The notes beneath the pieces are model-generated. The model was not told the DNA's origin. It saw only the letters and a program-made list of their open reading frames with translations, and did no database searches. Both the position numbers and the translations under genes were made by a program. A stretch of 64,000 nucleotides of DNA from Phaeosaccion multiseriatum (taxonomy: Eukaryota > Ochrophyta, other classes): contig OZ218963.1 in the NCBI GenBank assembly GCA_965112735.1, forward strand, positions 3,038,001 through 3,102,000, read 5' to 3'. Shown one piece after another: positions 45,804-57,643 of this stretch (its first letter is position 1; every line of letters starts with the position of its first letter).

Positions 45804-48047
45804 GAGGGCAGAACTGTATGCGGAGCCGACATGGAGAGGGAGAATAGAGGCCATGAGACATACAAGCCCTTGGAACGAATGGGGAGAGCGGCAGCAGCAG
45901 CAGCAGCACCAGCAGCAGCAGCAGTAGAGTGAGTGAGGCTCGCTCACCCTTCTTTTCCGTGTCTTCTTCAAAGGCCCTGTCTGGACCCCTTGCTTTGCTG
46001 TAGTGGTCGCTAATAGCCATCGCTCGAATCGTCTCGTCGGCTGTGAGCGGAGCCTTGAAGTGATCGTGAAGCAGCACTGGGGCGGCAAGCACAAGATTCA
46101 CGTAAAACCAACACGGATGGTGTTTAGCAAGCGTCGCACAGCAAAGCAAAACGCAGATGCCAACAAACAGCACACTGAGAGTTGGACGCGGAGCAAAATA
46201 AGCTGTACAAAAGGACGAGTAGTTTGGGACAGCAGAGGCGAAAGGCCGAGTAGGACCGATGAGAAAGAAGATAGACTGGTCGGGAGGGAGCGCTGTGGCT
46301 GTACATCGCATGTCCTGCGGTACCCTACCTGGGAGTGCCTCAGGCAAGGTTCCGTAGTTCAGGGGCAGCCCCCAGCCGCCGCTCCGCCCTTCGCTCGCAC
46401 CCTGCCAAAGCAGTGGCGGTAGCAGTGGAAGAAAACGGGGGGGGCGCAGATAGGCAGCGCAGCAGCGTTCGTAATGGCATTGATGTCGCAAAGGTGATAC
46501 TCTCTCTTACAGCCCCCGGCCCTCAAGTCCTCAACCCCCAAACCGTCAAGACCTCTCTCCCTACCTGATGCCTTCGGAGGTCTACTTGATCGGCTGCCGT
46601 CTGGCATAGCACAGCGATGTGAGCGGCGCAATACTGTTCGTCCGGACCAGTCCTTAGCTCTGACGCACTTAACTGCGCGAGAAGGTTCGGAGCAGAAGGG
46701 GGGGGGGGGGGGGGTTGAGCGGTGTTCCCAGGGATGAGAGAGAAGACCAAGCCCCAGGAATCGTGGACCTTCTTTCAAATGTGGATCGTATAGCACAGGC
46801 AGATGGATACATAATATTTATATTATATATATATATTATATATATAAATAAATAGGTGATGTGCACACACAGATGGGTATGTGAGGTCTACTGCTCACTA
46901 ACCTGGGTCACCGCTAAGACGGACTGTGGGGGATCGGACTTGTGGCGCAGGCAGGGGCTGTTGCCGCGCGATTTCTTGGTCGTCAAATTTCCGGACTGAT
47001 CCTGGGGAGAGGAGGGTCGAAGGGGGGGGGGGGATGGCAGTAGATGGTGAGTGGGAGGGGAGAGGAGGGTCGGGGGGGGGAGGGGAAGGAGGCGAGAGAG
47101 GGGATGGGGTGCCACGTGCCACCATTTAAGGGGGATCATGAGCGGGCAGAGGAGAGCGCTTCTGTTTTAGAGAGAGGAACTATTGTTCCATGGTCCCGTC
47201 TTCTTTGTGTGGAGCGGTCGGGTTCCCAACCCCCACTCTCCCACACAGCTCCACAAGACAGGTCAGCATAAGCACCCCTGGCTGGAGGAAGGAGAGAGGC
47301 TGACCAGGTAATCGCAACACAACACAGCACCGCCCTCCGTTCACACGTGCATGCCCCCCCCCGTTCCCTTTGGAAGAAGGAAGGAGAAGAACTCTCTCCC
47401 ACACACACCTCCTCCCTCCTCTTTAGTCTCTCTTACCAGCCGGGTACCAAGCAGTGACATGACCACTGGAACAGGCTCTCGAAAGACGAAGATCCAAGGC
47501 GTGCGGGGGAAGGCATCCAGCATAACGTGCATGGCTTCTACGGTTGACGACTGGAACTTGAAGAACACATACTCGTGCCGCACATTGGGCGTGTCGAGCG
47601 AGACTTTGCCCATCGCCAAGATGACCGTACGGAGGATGGAGGCCTGTCGCTCGGGTGAACATCCGGGGCAGTGCTTGAAGATGGTAGGAGGTGGGGCACT
47701 GTGGGGGAAGGGAAGAAGCAAGGAAGGGAGCGACAAAAAGACCAGAGGGGCAGGAGGGTTGGAGCATATGTGCATGTGTGCATTTCAGTTTCAAGGAGGG
47801 GAGGCGGCAGACTGATGGAGGAGCCTTGTCTGTGCCTAGCGTATTTGACGAGCAGAGTGGTGGCCGCGCGCATAGGGGAGGATCTCCCCCACGGCGTCAC
47901 GTGTGAGAGATCGATCAGAGGAGAGGTAACCCACCCCCCAAAAAAGAGGTACCGATACTGTGATGTCCCTGTGCAACCAAGTATCTCAATCCGCCAACAA
48001 CAATGGAAAAAAAACAGAAGCAACAGCAGCAGCAGCAGCAGCAGCAA

Positions 48048-48082
<35 letters not shown>

Positions 48083-49148
48083 GTAGTGATAATAACAATA
48101 ATAATAACAAAAAGAGGCCGGCCTTCCGTCACGCTGGCTGCCTGTCACTCCCTACGCCCCACGCACTACGCACTACGCACCTTTCGCTGTACACGATATG
48201 CCTGGGCGACGCCGCAAGCATGTTGGCAACGAGGGTGGAGCCGCAGCGAGCCATGTGGAACACAAAGCCAGAGGGCTCCAAGTACGAAGACGGGTTCGCC
48301 TCGATCTCACGCTGCGCGTGGGTAGGGGAGGAACGGGACGGTGAGGTAGGTGGGGGAGGAGGAATGCTGCAACTGTCCTCCCATCGCGTTCCTCGGCGGG
48401 GCATTCTGGGCAAGCCAGACGTGTTTGATGAACATCAAGCGGAGGGATGCATCATCCACCATTCACCTTCTGTCTCCTTTGCTTCGCGTACCTCTATTGA
48501 TTCTAGCGAAGTGGACTTGCCCCCTCCACAGCGGCTGACGGCAACCAGATCCTTGAACATTGGGTACCTGTAGGGCTCGCGATAGTGGGCGTCCCGGTCC
48601 AGCTGGCACCGCTTGACGACGACCGATTGTCCATTGTTGCTAATTTTTACGTCAATGGGGACCAAGGCAGAGGGCACTACTTCCATCCATCCATCGCATG
48701 GGACAAGAGGGGCAGCAGCAAGAGCAGCAGGCCAAAGGCACATCAGGAAGGGAAGGAACATGAGAGAGGGGGGGGGAGAGGCACAGCCAAAGCTTGTAGG
48801 GTGTTGAGGAAGTGCGTCGGGCTCAACCTCAGGGTTGCCAGAGAAAGAGGAGAATCAGCCCACGGAAGCTAGACTTTGGTGCACCGTACGGAATCCCGTA
48901 CGCCCTTCAACGACACCCACATAACAAAACAGGAAGCCCTTGCCGTGGCGCGCACCTGCAACATCTTCGACCAGAAAAGGACTCTTGGCTTTTTCTCCTC
49001 CTCCCTGGCCACCTCCACTCAATACGGCATCTTTGAGGCGTCCCCAGCTCCCCAAGACCAGTACGGAGAAGAAAATATAGGCGGCCATTAGGGTCAGCAA
49101 CAGCGTCCTTCCTACTCCTCCACCAGACTGCTCACGAAAGGGTGGCAT
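45600..49148 (-). CDS. Membrane-anchored sulfotransferase-like protein
   Basis: Ten exons in transcription order: 49148-48956, 48679-48492, 48311-48181, 47883-47850, 47673-47437, 47001-46903, 46672-46565, 46401-46329, 46076-45948, 45727-45600; phases agree at 439 residues, though the 34-bp exon 4 has a weak donor (GTCAAA). An N-terminal membrane segment (TLLLTLMAAYIFFSVLVLG, near residues 15-33) suggests type II topology. FVFHMARCGSTL at 143-154 resembles the 5' phosphosulfate loop and TPWIFVFREPVPVVMSLL at 240-257 the 3' phosphate-binding motif of sulfotransferases. Catalytic detail cannot be fixed; a sulfotransferase-like P-loop protein of unknown substrate is the safe call. Acceptor residues and the C-terminus (DDHYSKARGPDRAFEED region) are not known to me. 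Confidence 0.6.
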
Positions 49149-49395
49149 AGCGCTCTGCCCCCCGACCGGAAAGCGAGACAAGCCACCTAGTTGCAGACTC
49201 CTCCAACGAGGGAAGGGCGAAGAAGGGAGGGATCAGCAGGAAGAAGAAAAAAAATGTATGTCAACAAATCAACTGCCGGCTGGGGACAAGGAAAAACACC
49301 ACACCACACACTAAAGAGAGAGATTGAAAGAAAGACCCAGGGGAGAGAGACCTCTGCTCCTGGAAGTCGCTACCGGTGTGCTATCGCTGCTGCTG
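49149..49395. promoter_or_regulatory. Divergent promoter region
   Basis: 247 bp between the sulfotransferase-like start and the Kelch start, transcribed away from each other. An A-rich stretch (GAAGAAGAAAAAAAATG) lies at 49239-49256. No TATA box is obvious; bidirectional promoter use is inferred from spacing. Confidence 0.35.
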
Positions 49396-51449
49396 ATGCT
49401 GGCGAGAGCACAGCCTGAAAAGACTTTGTTATGGAGCAAGGTCCCCGTGAGAGAAGGGTGTGTGCCTGCGGCACGTCAGGGGCACACAGCAGTACTATGG
49501 CGACGCGAGATGCTGGTATTCGGTGGCACCACATCCTGCGGTGCTCGGCAGTCTACCGTTTCGAAGTTCTGCCTGACCAGTGGGGAATGGTCGGAGCTGC
49601 GGTGCACAGGAACGGAACCTTCACCGCGCAGTGGTCACGTGGCGTGGATGCACGGCGATTGCATGTGGGTTCACGGGGGGGAAGGCCCTGAGGAGGGGGG
49701 GCTGAAAGGTGGCATGGGTGTTTTCGATGACACGCTGCAGCTTGATCTGAGGCGCTTGATCTGGCGGAGAGTAGGCGCCAGGCTGGCTCCCCTGGGGCGA
49801 AGGGGGCACACGGTGGGCATGGCCGCGTGGCGGGGACGCAAGAGTGTGTTCTTGATGGGAGGGGCGACGAGCACGGGCACGCTCTCTTCCTCCGTGTACG
49901 CGATTGCATTAGAGGCGCTGGATAGTGGAGATGGGGTATGGCAGAGACCCACCATTGCGGGGGCGGCTCCTCCGGCAGGAAGGTACGGCCACAGCTGTAC
50001 GCAGATATCGGCCTCCAAGATGGCGTTTTTTGGGGGCATGGGGACGGAGGGACCCGCGCTCCTCGTTGTGCCGGGTAGGCGTGTACCGAGCAAGGGAAGT
50101 CCCGCAGGGACTGGAGCGGGAGAGGGCGAAGGGCGAGGAGTACCTCTACCGACAAAACTGCTCGGTGATTTGTTTCTGCTGGACTGTGGGCAGGACGAGC
50201 TTTTGTGGGAGCAAGTCATTCTGCCGGTGTGGAGAGGACCGTCCCCGAGGTACGGACACACAGCCTGCTTCGCACATAGACCCAACATGGAAGGGGGGCA
50301 TGAGGATGGCAAGGGAAGAGGAGAAGGAGGGGTTGGGCTCACAGCGACAGCGGGAGACTGCTTGCTTGTATTTGGGGGGTGTTGCTCCGCCGAAGAAGGC
50401 CACAGCCACGAAGTGTTTCTGTATGACATTGTGAGCAGCACTTGGGACGACAAGGTCGTGGGTGGGTGCAAGTACCCCAACAGCAGGGGGGGGCATTCGA
50501 TGGCTTTCTTGGCGTCGGATGGGGGGCCGCAGCAGCGAGATAGCGTGCTGGTGTACGGAGGACTTAACTCCATGTACCTCAACTCAGACACCTGGATGCT
50601 CGCTCTCGACTGGAGAGGAGGGAGGGCTGCAGGGAATGGCAAAGGGGGGCAAGGAGCTCGGGGTCAGGAGGGCGACTATAGCAGCACTGGAGGTGGCAGC
50701 GGTAGAGGGGAGGAGGACAGCCTGAGACTTGAGTTGGAGGCAGATATGCATGAGGCTCAAAAGCAGAAGTTCGCGGCGGAGCAGGCGTTGAGTACGCAGA
50801 CGATGGCGCGGCGGGGCCGCGAGGAGCAGTTGGAGGGCTTGCGGCAGGAGCTCGCCGAGGCACACAGAGCCACGCAAGACAGCGAGAGACAGGTGAGGAC
50901 AGAGGTCAAGCAGTAGCACACGATACTATTATCAATCCCACTCTTGTCTTGCAGATGCCTTGCAGACTACCTTACTGGAAGAGCGAAGGCTGTCCCGTGA
51001 GAGTGAGACGGGGTCGGCAGGCAGCGCATCAAGGAGCGCGCTCTGAAGGAATGAACATGCTGTTGTGGTTGTGGCTCTACTAGCGCACCCGGACTTTCTA
51101 CTGCGTGATGCCGGGGAGGTGACCGCGCTTACCTTTGTCTTGTGTCTGTCTCGACCACTGCCCACCTTCGTCATTTGTCCGTCCTAACTATGGACCACAG
51201 GTATTGCAGCTCCGGACAAAGCTTCAAGAGGAGGTGGAGGCGAAATTTGCACTGCTGCAACTCAACGCGGAAGCACATCACCTCCTACAGCTTGTCCACC
51301 TCCAGCATCAACAACAGCAGCAGATACAACAGCAACAACAGCAGCAGCACCAGCACCAACAGCAGCAGCAGCACCAGCAGCAGTGGCAGCAAGACGCCGG
51401 CTCCCTGCTGTTTGATGCTCGTGACCTTCTTGAAAATGACTATATTTAA
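49396..51449 (+). CDS. Kelch-repeat protein with coiled coil and Q-rich tail
   Basis: Exon 1 (49396-50892, 499 codons) has five to six Kelch-type blades, each with a GxxxxxFGG turn and a distal Trp: for example MLVFGGTTSC, HTAVLW, FLMGGATSTG, MAFFGGMG, CLLVFGGCCS and VLVYGGLNSMYLNSDTW. These form a protein-binding beta-propeller. A Glu/Arg/Gln coiled coil follows. Exon 3 (51201-51449) reads VLQLRTKLQEEVEAKFALL then poly-Gln and ends LLENDYI. The linking exon is unresolved: from 50966 the frame TTLLEERRLSRESE fits a coiled coil but meets no in-phase donor, whereas from 50955 the phase works with weaker sequence. Kelch proteins with coiled coils are often cytoskeletal or ligase adaptors; no specific role is claimed. 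The 49396 ATG is preferred over upstream non-ATG codons. Confidence 0.72.
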
Positions 51450-51520
51450 CTCAAAACTAGAAAAAAACAGAAGCGGCGGGCCACGTGTGCCTCGTCTTTG
51501 CCTGCCCACACTTCTCTCGG

Positions 51521-53042
51521 TCAGGCCACTTGGTCAAGAAAGCTCTCAAAGTCGTCCAGATCTTTGCCCACCCCCACAGGGCTTGCTACCGCGCCACCCC
51601 CAGAGCCCTGCTGCTGCTGCTGCTGCTGCTGCTCCTGCTTCTGCTGATACTCCTGTATCACCAACTGCTGCCCTTTCTGTCCTCCTAACCCGAAGTCGTC
51701 CCACATGTCGTCGCCCTGTTCCTGCGTCGTGTTGCTGCCGACGGCTGGAGGTGCCGCTGGTGGCGGTGACGCCGCTACTGGCTGCTGCGAAGTAGAAGAA
51801 GACGAGGTTGATACTTGTGGCGGCGACGCTACGGGAATACTTCTGCTTGCCTTTGCAGTGCTCCTCGGCGCAGGGACGGCGTGGGTCGCAGCAGTGGCGA
51901 CTTTGACGGCAGCAGGCTGTCCTCCCTGCTTTCCTCCTGGCTTTCCTCCCGACAGGGGCTGCTTCTCGGGCTTTGCTTGCTGCAATACTCTCCCGCCCCT
52001 TGCCGTGGCCTGCTGCTGACGAGCGGTTACTCGTATTCCTCTTCCTCCTCCTCCTCCTCCTCTTGCGGCGTCCTCTTGCTCTCTCTTCTTCTTCTTGTTC
52101 TTCAAGATTTGCTCGAAGCTCAGCACCTCAAAATCCGTCTTGTTCGTTGTCTTGACAGCTGTCTTGACAGGCCTTGCTGCTCCTGCCTGCGCAGCTTGCC
52201 CACCACCCCCTACAACACCTGCACCTCCTGACACGCGCTGCTGGCCGACACTCCCCCCCTCTTTTTCTTGTTTTGGTTGTTGTTGTTGTTGTTGTTGTTG
52301 TTGTTGCTGGTTCTTTTCAATCGCCTTCGATCTCCTCTCGGAGCCAAGAGACACAGCTTGCTGCGCGGATGCACTTCCCTTCCTCTTCACGGTCAAGGGT
52401 CTACTATTTCCCTTCGTCTCCTCCACAACACCAGGGGCTGGATTCCGATCTCTCATCTTGCCAATACGCCCTGCTGTACCACCCCCCCCTACGCCCGTCT
52501 CCTCCCCGCCTACAACGGGCTTTAGCGCTCCCCCCCGCTTGCCCCCCCCGAGGGCCGCCAACGCCCGGAGCCCCAGAGAGGCGGCACCGTCCTTTCTTGA
52601 CCGCTTCACGTCAGGTGCCTTCGCACTGCTATTGCCTGTCGCCTCGCCCGAGGTCCCTGCTGCTCCTCTCTTCCTCGCCCCCTCTCCTTCCTCCTCCTTC
52701 CGGAGAGGTTGTCGCCCCTTTGTTGTGGTCTCTTGCTGTGTCTTCCCCGGGGTGGGCCCCAGTCGTCCTGCCAAGCTCCTTTTCTGCTGTAAGGGCATTG
52801 CGACTTGCTGCTCTTGGCGGTTCCTCTTCGTCACGAAACCTCCCTCTCCCGATTGCACTTGGGTAATGTTCACCTTGGCCCCACTACCGGCCGCGCGCAC
52901 AACTGCGTTCGAAACCCGCACAGCCGGGCCTCTGATTGCCTTGCTTTTGAAATCATTGGTGCTCTCGCCTTCTCTGCCTATTCCTCCCAGCTTCCTACCC
53001 TGAGGAATGCCGTGTCCTGCCTGCTCTTGGCCTTTTAGTCCC

Positions 53043-53088
<46 letters not shown>

Positions 53089-53393
53089 CGAGTGGTTTTT
53101 TCACTTGTTCCTGAGGAAGGGTTGGTCGTCGCTGCTGCTGCTGATGCTGCCGATTTCTTCGTTGCGAGTCTTGTGGGGGAGCTTCTTGTCCTAGAGGGGC
53201 TTCGCCGCCGAGTGACTCTTCCCCTCCTCCACCACCATTCCTCTGCACTTGTGCCTGAGCTTGTCCCAGATTGAGTCCTGGTTGCGAAAACTCATCCTCC
53301 GTCTGCTGCCATCCCTGCCCTTGCCGGGGGCCTTGCTCCTGCTGTCCTCGACCACCCCCCCATAGCGAGAGACGCTGCCCCATCTGTGTTTGC

Positions 53394-53427
<34 letters not shown>

Positions 53428-53586
53428 GCTGTTGTTGCGCGTGGCGTTGGTGCAACGCGGCCTCCAGCCGCCCGAGAGGCATTTGGGACATATCGCCGCC
53501 GCCGCCGCCGCCCCGATTTCGCGGAGCTGGTCCCTGAAACTGCCGCTGCTGGTCCTCTACCGACGACCATGCCAAGTGATCAGGAC

Positions 53587-53635
<49 letters not shown>

Positions 53636-55096
53636 CTGTTGCTGTTGCGGTTGCTGCTGGTACCGTTGACCTTGGTGCATCTGTCGCGGTTGTGGCCCAC
53701 TTTGGTGGTATTCCTGTTGGTGCTCCTGCTCTGGCTGGTGCTGCTGTTGTTGCCCGTGCTGTTGCTGCAGGCGGAAGTGTGGTCGCTGCTGTTGCTGGGA
53801 GGGTAGGAAGCCCTTGGTCCCAGCTGGTTGTGGAAAACCCTTGCCTCTCGCTGGAGGGGTCGGCAAAGCACCCTCCATAGACGCAGCCACCGAAGAGCCG
53901 CTGTTGGCAAGGGGGTGAGAAAATGGGCACGCATCTCCTTTGGTGCAATGTCCTTGGAGGAAGAAGTGACAGGCCTTCGGCTCCCCTCCTCCACCGGCAC
54001 TGGCTTTCGGCGCACCAGGACCCGCCTGTTTCGTTTAACACACGCAGAGAAAGAGTGGAGGGGGGGGAGATGAGTCCTGGACAAGAGGGGGGGCTCACTT
54101 CTCCCTCTTTCTCTCTTTCGAAGAAAACGCAATCAAAAAAGCTCCTGCAAGTCCTTCTCCACCCGCCCACCAAACCGGAGAGATAACCCCCCCGCCAACA
54201 GAGAGTACATACCTTGCCAGCAGGGTGAATGAAGCGACACAAAGCCCCCTCCTTACACGTGCCGAAACTCCAAAATCGGCAGACCTGGTCAAACCCCCGA
54301 GCCTCCTCGCTATGGCGGAATACACACCTCGACCCCTGCCAGTGGTCGATTCGATGAAATGTCGATTAATCGAAATCGTTCATCACATGAGTGGTGAATG
54401 GTATCGATGGCGGAAGCAGAGATGGTTCAAGCATCAAGAAGTGGGGGGAGGGTGCACAAACAAAAGAAAACAAAAACACAAACAGACAAACGAGGGGAGA
54501 TATCCCAGGAACATTGGGGTGGAAGGGAGAGGAACGCAGAGGAAAGGTCGTAGAATCAATCAGCCTCCGCCGTTCGCCTCAAGCCCGCTCCGCCCCTTGG
54601 AAAAAAACAACAACCAACTCTTTGCTGTGGGGCGGTCCTGCTGCGGCAGTTTCCTCTCCAGAAAACTTTTCTCCAACCTCAACCCTCTCCGTGAATCATT
54701 GGCTCTGCCCATTTCTCTCCCCTCTGCCGAGGCGGGTCAAAGCCAGCTAAAGACACGTACACAGGGAGGCCCCCAGGTGGGATGAAATCCCTTCCGGCTG
54801 ATACTGCTGCCTGCCCCAGCCGCAAAGAAAACGCGGTCATTCTTTCCTCACACGCAGAAAGAGCGGCTCGGCATTCTCCCCCCCCGATTCCGACGCTGCT
54901 GCAGCTCGCGCACTTCGCCTTGCCCAAATGGGGATGTTGTGTAAACGGTCGCCCTCACCTTGAGACAAGTGCTCGTTAGAAAAAAATGGCAGTCCCCCAC
55001 TGCCGCAGTGGGGGCCGTTTCTACCAGGGCGCCAGTCACACGAGCAGCAGCAGCGTTGGGGGCTGCTGCTGCTGCTGAAGGTGTAGTCGATAACAT
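51521..55096 (-). CDS. ZC3H11A-like triple CCCH zinc-finger protein
   Basis: Three exons in transcription order 55096-54959, 54335-54213 and 54025-51521 give 921 residues. Three fingers of the C-x7-C-x5-C-x3-H type: residues 36-54 (split by intron 1; CHFFLTSTC..), 65-83 (CRFWSFGTCKEGALC..) and 105-123 (CHFFLQGHCTKGDAC..). The triple N-terminal array and the downstream DFEVLSFEQILKNKKKKRE helix resemble ZC3H11A, a TREX-associated mRNA export factor. The rest is extremely Gln-rich and low complexity, with CAG/CTG runs. The C-terminal DDFESFLDQVA is conserved-looking. Function in mRNA export is inferred from the family. A simple ZC3H family RNA-binding protein is the alternative. Confidence 0.75.
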
Positions 55097-55244
55097 GGAG
55101 AGGAAGACCAGATTGCGATTGCGGAGGGGGAATAGGGATACCCATCCACTGCCATCCCTCTTCACCCTTCTCCCTGAATCTCCTTTATTGCTGAGGGGTT
55201 GCTGAAGCACTCTCCCACTCACAGGGAGACATCTCTTCTCGACC
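55097..55244. promoter_or_regulatory. Divergent promoter region
   Basis: 148 bp separate the ATGs of the ZC3H11A-like gene (reverse) and the plastid zinc-finger gene (forward). No classical TATA box seen; likely a compact bidirectional promoter by spacing only. Confidence 0.35.
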
Positions 55245-55889
55245 ATGCTGTTGGTATCGCTGCTGCTGGTGGTGTTCGTACTGTCGGTAGTCAGTGTTTC
55301 GGCGTTTGTCCCCTCCGTGCCAGCCACAACCCAAGCCAGCGCGAGCAGTAGCAGGGGAAGCGATAGTTGCAATAGGCGAACATGTGAAGGCTGCTCCTCT
55401 TCGGTGTCGCTTAAGAATGGCGGTCGAATGGCGCGGGGGCGTGGCTCCTTGCGCTCTGCAGGGATAGATCTAATCCCGGTCCTCAAGGAGATCAACGAAG
55501 GGTGGGGGGGGGTGGGCGCAGTGGTAGGGGGAGTGGTATCTGAGGCCATCCAGAGCATGAACGCGGTCAAGGCGTCTCAAGCTGCAGCGGGAATGGTGGG
55601 CGGATCCGTCGGGGTGGTCGGTACCCTGATTGCGATAGTGAACGAGAAACGGAAGGCGAAGGAGAAGGTCAGATGCAATTACTGCCTGGGAACGGGCTCG
55701 CTGCCCTGTGCGCAGTGTCTCGGGTCTGGGCGCCTGTCGGTGAAAGACAAGGTGCGTATGCGGGCACGACCTCGTAAAGGGGAGTGAAGCATGCAGGGGA
55801 CGAGGGGAGGGGGGGGGCTGGGGAAGCCACCTACTCGTGGCAAAAAGCCATGGCCGGCCAGGGAGAAACTCACTTGTGAATACACCCTG

Positions 55890-55921
<32 letters not shown>

Positions 55922-56483
55922 GCGGTGCTCCTGGTGCTGCCGCAAAGTCCGAGCGAAGTGAGCAGCAGCCTCTCTTGACTTGTGGCTTTTCGTTGTAGGA
56001 AGCATGCGCTCTGCCTCGTCTATGTAGCTAACTTGGTTGTACTGTGCTGAAATCGGTTTGTTGGGGGCGGCACGAAGGCTCTGCCGTCGTCGTTCGTGTC
56101 CACCCTTCCAAGTCGCACTCTGAATATGGGTGTCACGCTCAGAGAGGACTCGATTTTTTGTTTCATGGTGGTACTGTGCTTCTCGCCTCTCGTGGCCCAT
56201 CCTTTCCTCCACATTGATCCCCTGTGTCTCTCCCCCTTTATCTCTCTCCCACCTCCTCCTCCTTCTCCTCCTCCTCCTCCTCCTCCTCCTCCTCCTCCTC
56301 CTGCTCCTGCTCCTCTCGCAGGAGACGGGGACGGTAATGCAGGTGAACTGTCCTGGGTGCCTTGGCACAACGAAGAGAACGTGCATCAACTGCCATGGGG
56401 ACGGCCGCACCACTCCACGCTTTCTCGACCGCAGTGCCTCCAGAGACCCGGAAGACGAGCTCGATGACTACGGAGCCGGATAG
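55245..56483 (+). CDS. Plastid-targeted DnaJ-type zinc-finger protein
   Basis: Two exons (55245-55751, 56322-56483) give 222 residues. An N-terminal signal peptide (residues 1-20, LLLVVFVLSVV core) ends at SVSA and is followed by Phe21 (AFVPS), the ASAFAP-type plastid cleavage motif of algae with secondary plastids. Two Ala/Gly-rich segments at about 90-125 look like membrane or hydrophobic helices. Four CxxC pairs make a DnaJ-type zinc domain: CNYCLGTG and CAQCLGSG at 144-162, CPGCLGTT at 179-186 and CINCHGDG at 190-197. BSD2, LQY1 and ORANGE of plants share this domain and act on Rubisco or photosystem assembly or carotenoid control; which one applies is unknown. The large intron ends in a (CCT)n tract. 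Confidence 0.75.
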
Positions 56484-56878
56484 ATGGAGAGGTGGAGACG
56501 GAGGCTTGAAGACGCGCGTGTGTGTTAGCAGGACCACCCTCGTTGTACGGCCCGTGTAGAGACTCATCGGCGCCTCTCTAGCCTCGGAAACTGCGCAGCC
56601 CTCGCAGCCTCGCCTGTAGTGGCCATGGGTTAGCAAAGTCGCATGTAGGAAGAAGGAGGGCTGAGGAGTGTTCCGGTATCTGTGAGTTGCCGTGGACGCC
56701 AAACGCGCGAATCAAATCCATCATAGATGGCACTTAAATCTTCCTCTCTCTTCTTCATCTTTCATCTTTCTGGGACTTGAGGGTGTGTACATATCATCTT
56801 TCTTCTTCTACCACTGCTTGCTCCCCTCCTCTATCTCCCGGCTTTGGCTTGGCACAAGAAAAAGACCTGGAGGACGCC

Positions 56879-57567
56879 ATGATGGCCAGCAGCAAGCGCT
56901 TACGCAGGGAGATGGTGAACCTGGTTAGCAATCCAGATTCGCAAATCAGCTTACGGCCACGAGAGGACAACATCAAAGAGTGGAAGGCTTTCATCAAGGG
57001 CCCGCCTGATTCACCGTTCGAAGGAGGTAGATGAAAGACCGGAAGGAAAGAGCCAAACCGCATGATTCTGATTCACTCCCGATTGCGCTTGCTTTGCCAC
57101 TCTGCTTCTCTCTCGATTCGCAGGAGTCTTTGAGCTGAGAATCTCCGTGGGTCAGGAGTACCCAATGTCCCCTCCCACTGTGGCCTTCGTCACCAAAATC
57201 TTCCACCCAAACGTGCATTTCAAGGTCTGTCGCATCATAGGATTGCTTATCCTTGACGGTGGCGGTCGCCATCTAACCTTTCTCCTGCACCCCCCCCCCC
57301 CACCCCACCCGCCCCAAAACGCCTTCTGTCAAGACTGGGGAGATTTGTTTGGATGTTTTGAAGAAGGCCTGGTCACCGGCGTGGAGCCTTCAAGCGGCGT
57401 GTAGAGCCATCATTGCCCTCTTGGGGGAGCCTGCAGCAGACAGCCCTCTCAATTGCGATGCCGGAAACATGATCCGAGCCGGCGACCTTCGGGCCTACCG
57501 CTCCATGGCTACGATGTACAGGATTGAGTACGGAAGTGGACCCATGCCGGCTGACGAAATCATGTAA
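56879..57567 (+). CDS. PEX4: Peroxisomal ubiquitin-conjugating enzyme PEX4
   Basis: Three exons (56879-57026, 57124-57224, 57334-57567) give 160 residues, close to plant and yeast PEX4. The HPN motif is at residues 77-79 in FHPNVHFK, and the catalytic cysteine is Cys88 in TGEICLDVLKKAWSPAW. The C-terminal part SPLNCDAGNMIRAGD and RSMATMYRIEY is characteristic of PEX4 rather than general E2 enzymes. PEX4 monoubiquitinates the receptor PEX5 so that it can be recycled from the peroxisome membrane. The start is the first of two adjacent ATGs; upstream in-frame codons could add a few residues (DLEDA). A second peroxin, PEX19, lies 25 kb upstream. Confidence 0.9.
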
Positions 57568-57643
57568 TGAGCTGAACGAGGCAACCAGAGAGAGACTGTA
57601 CACAAATGTTAATAAATGCGCCTGCTATGGTTGGGTATTGTGT

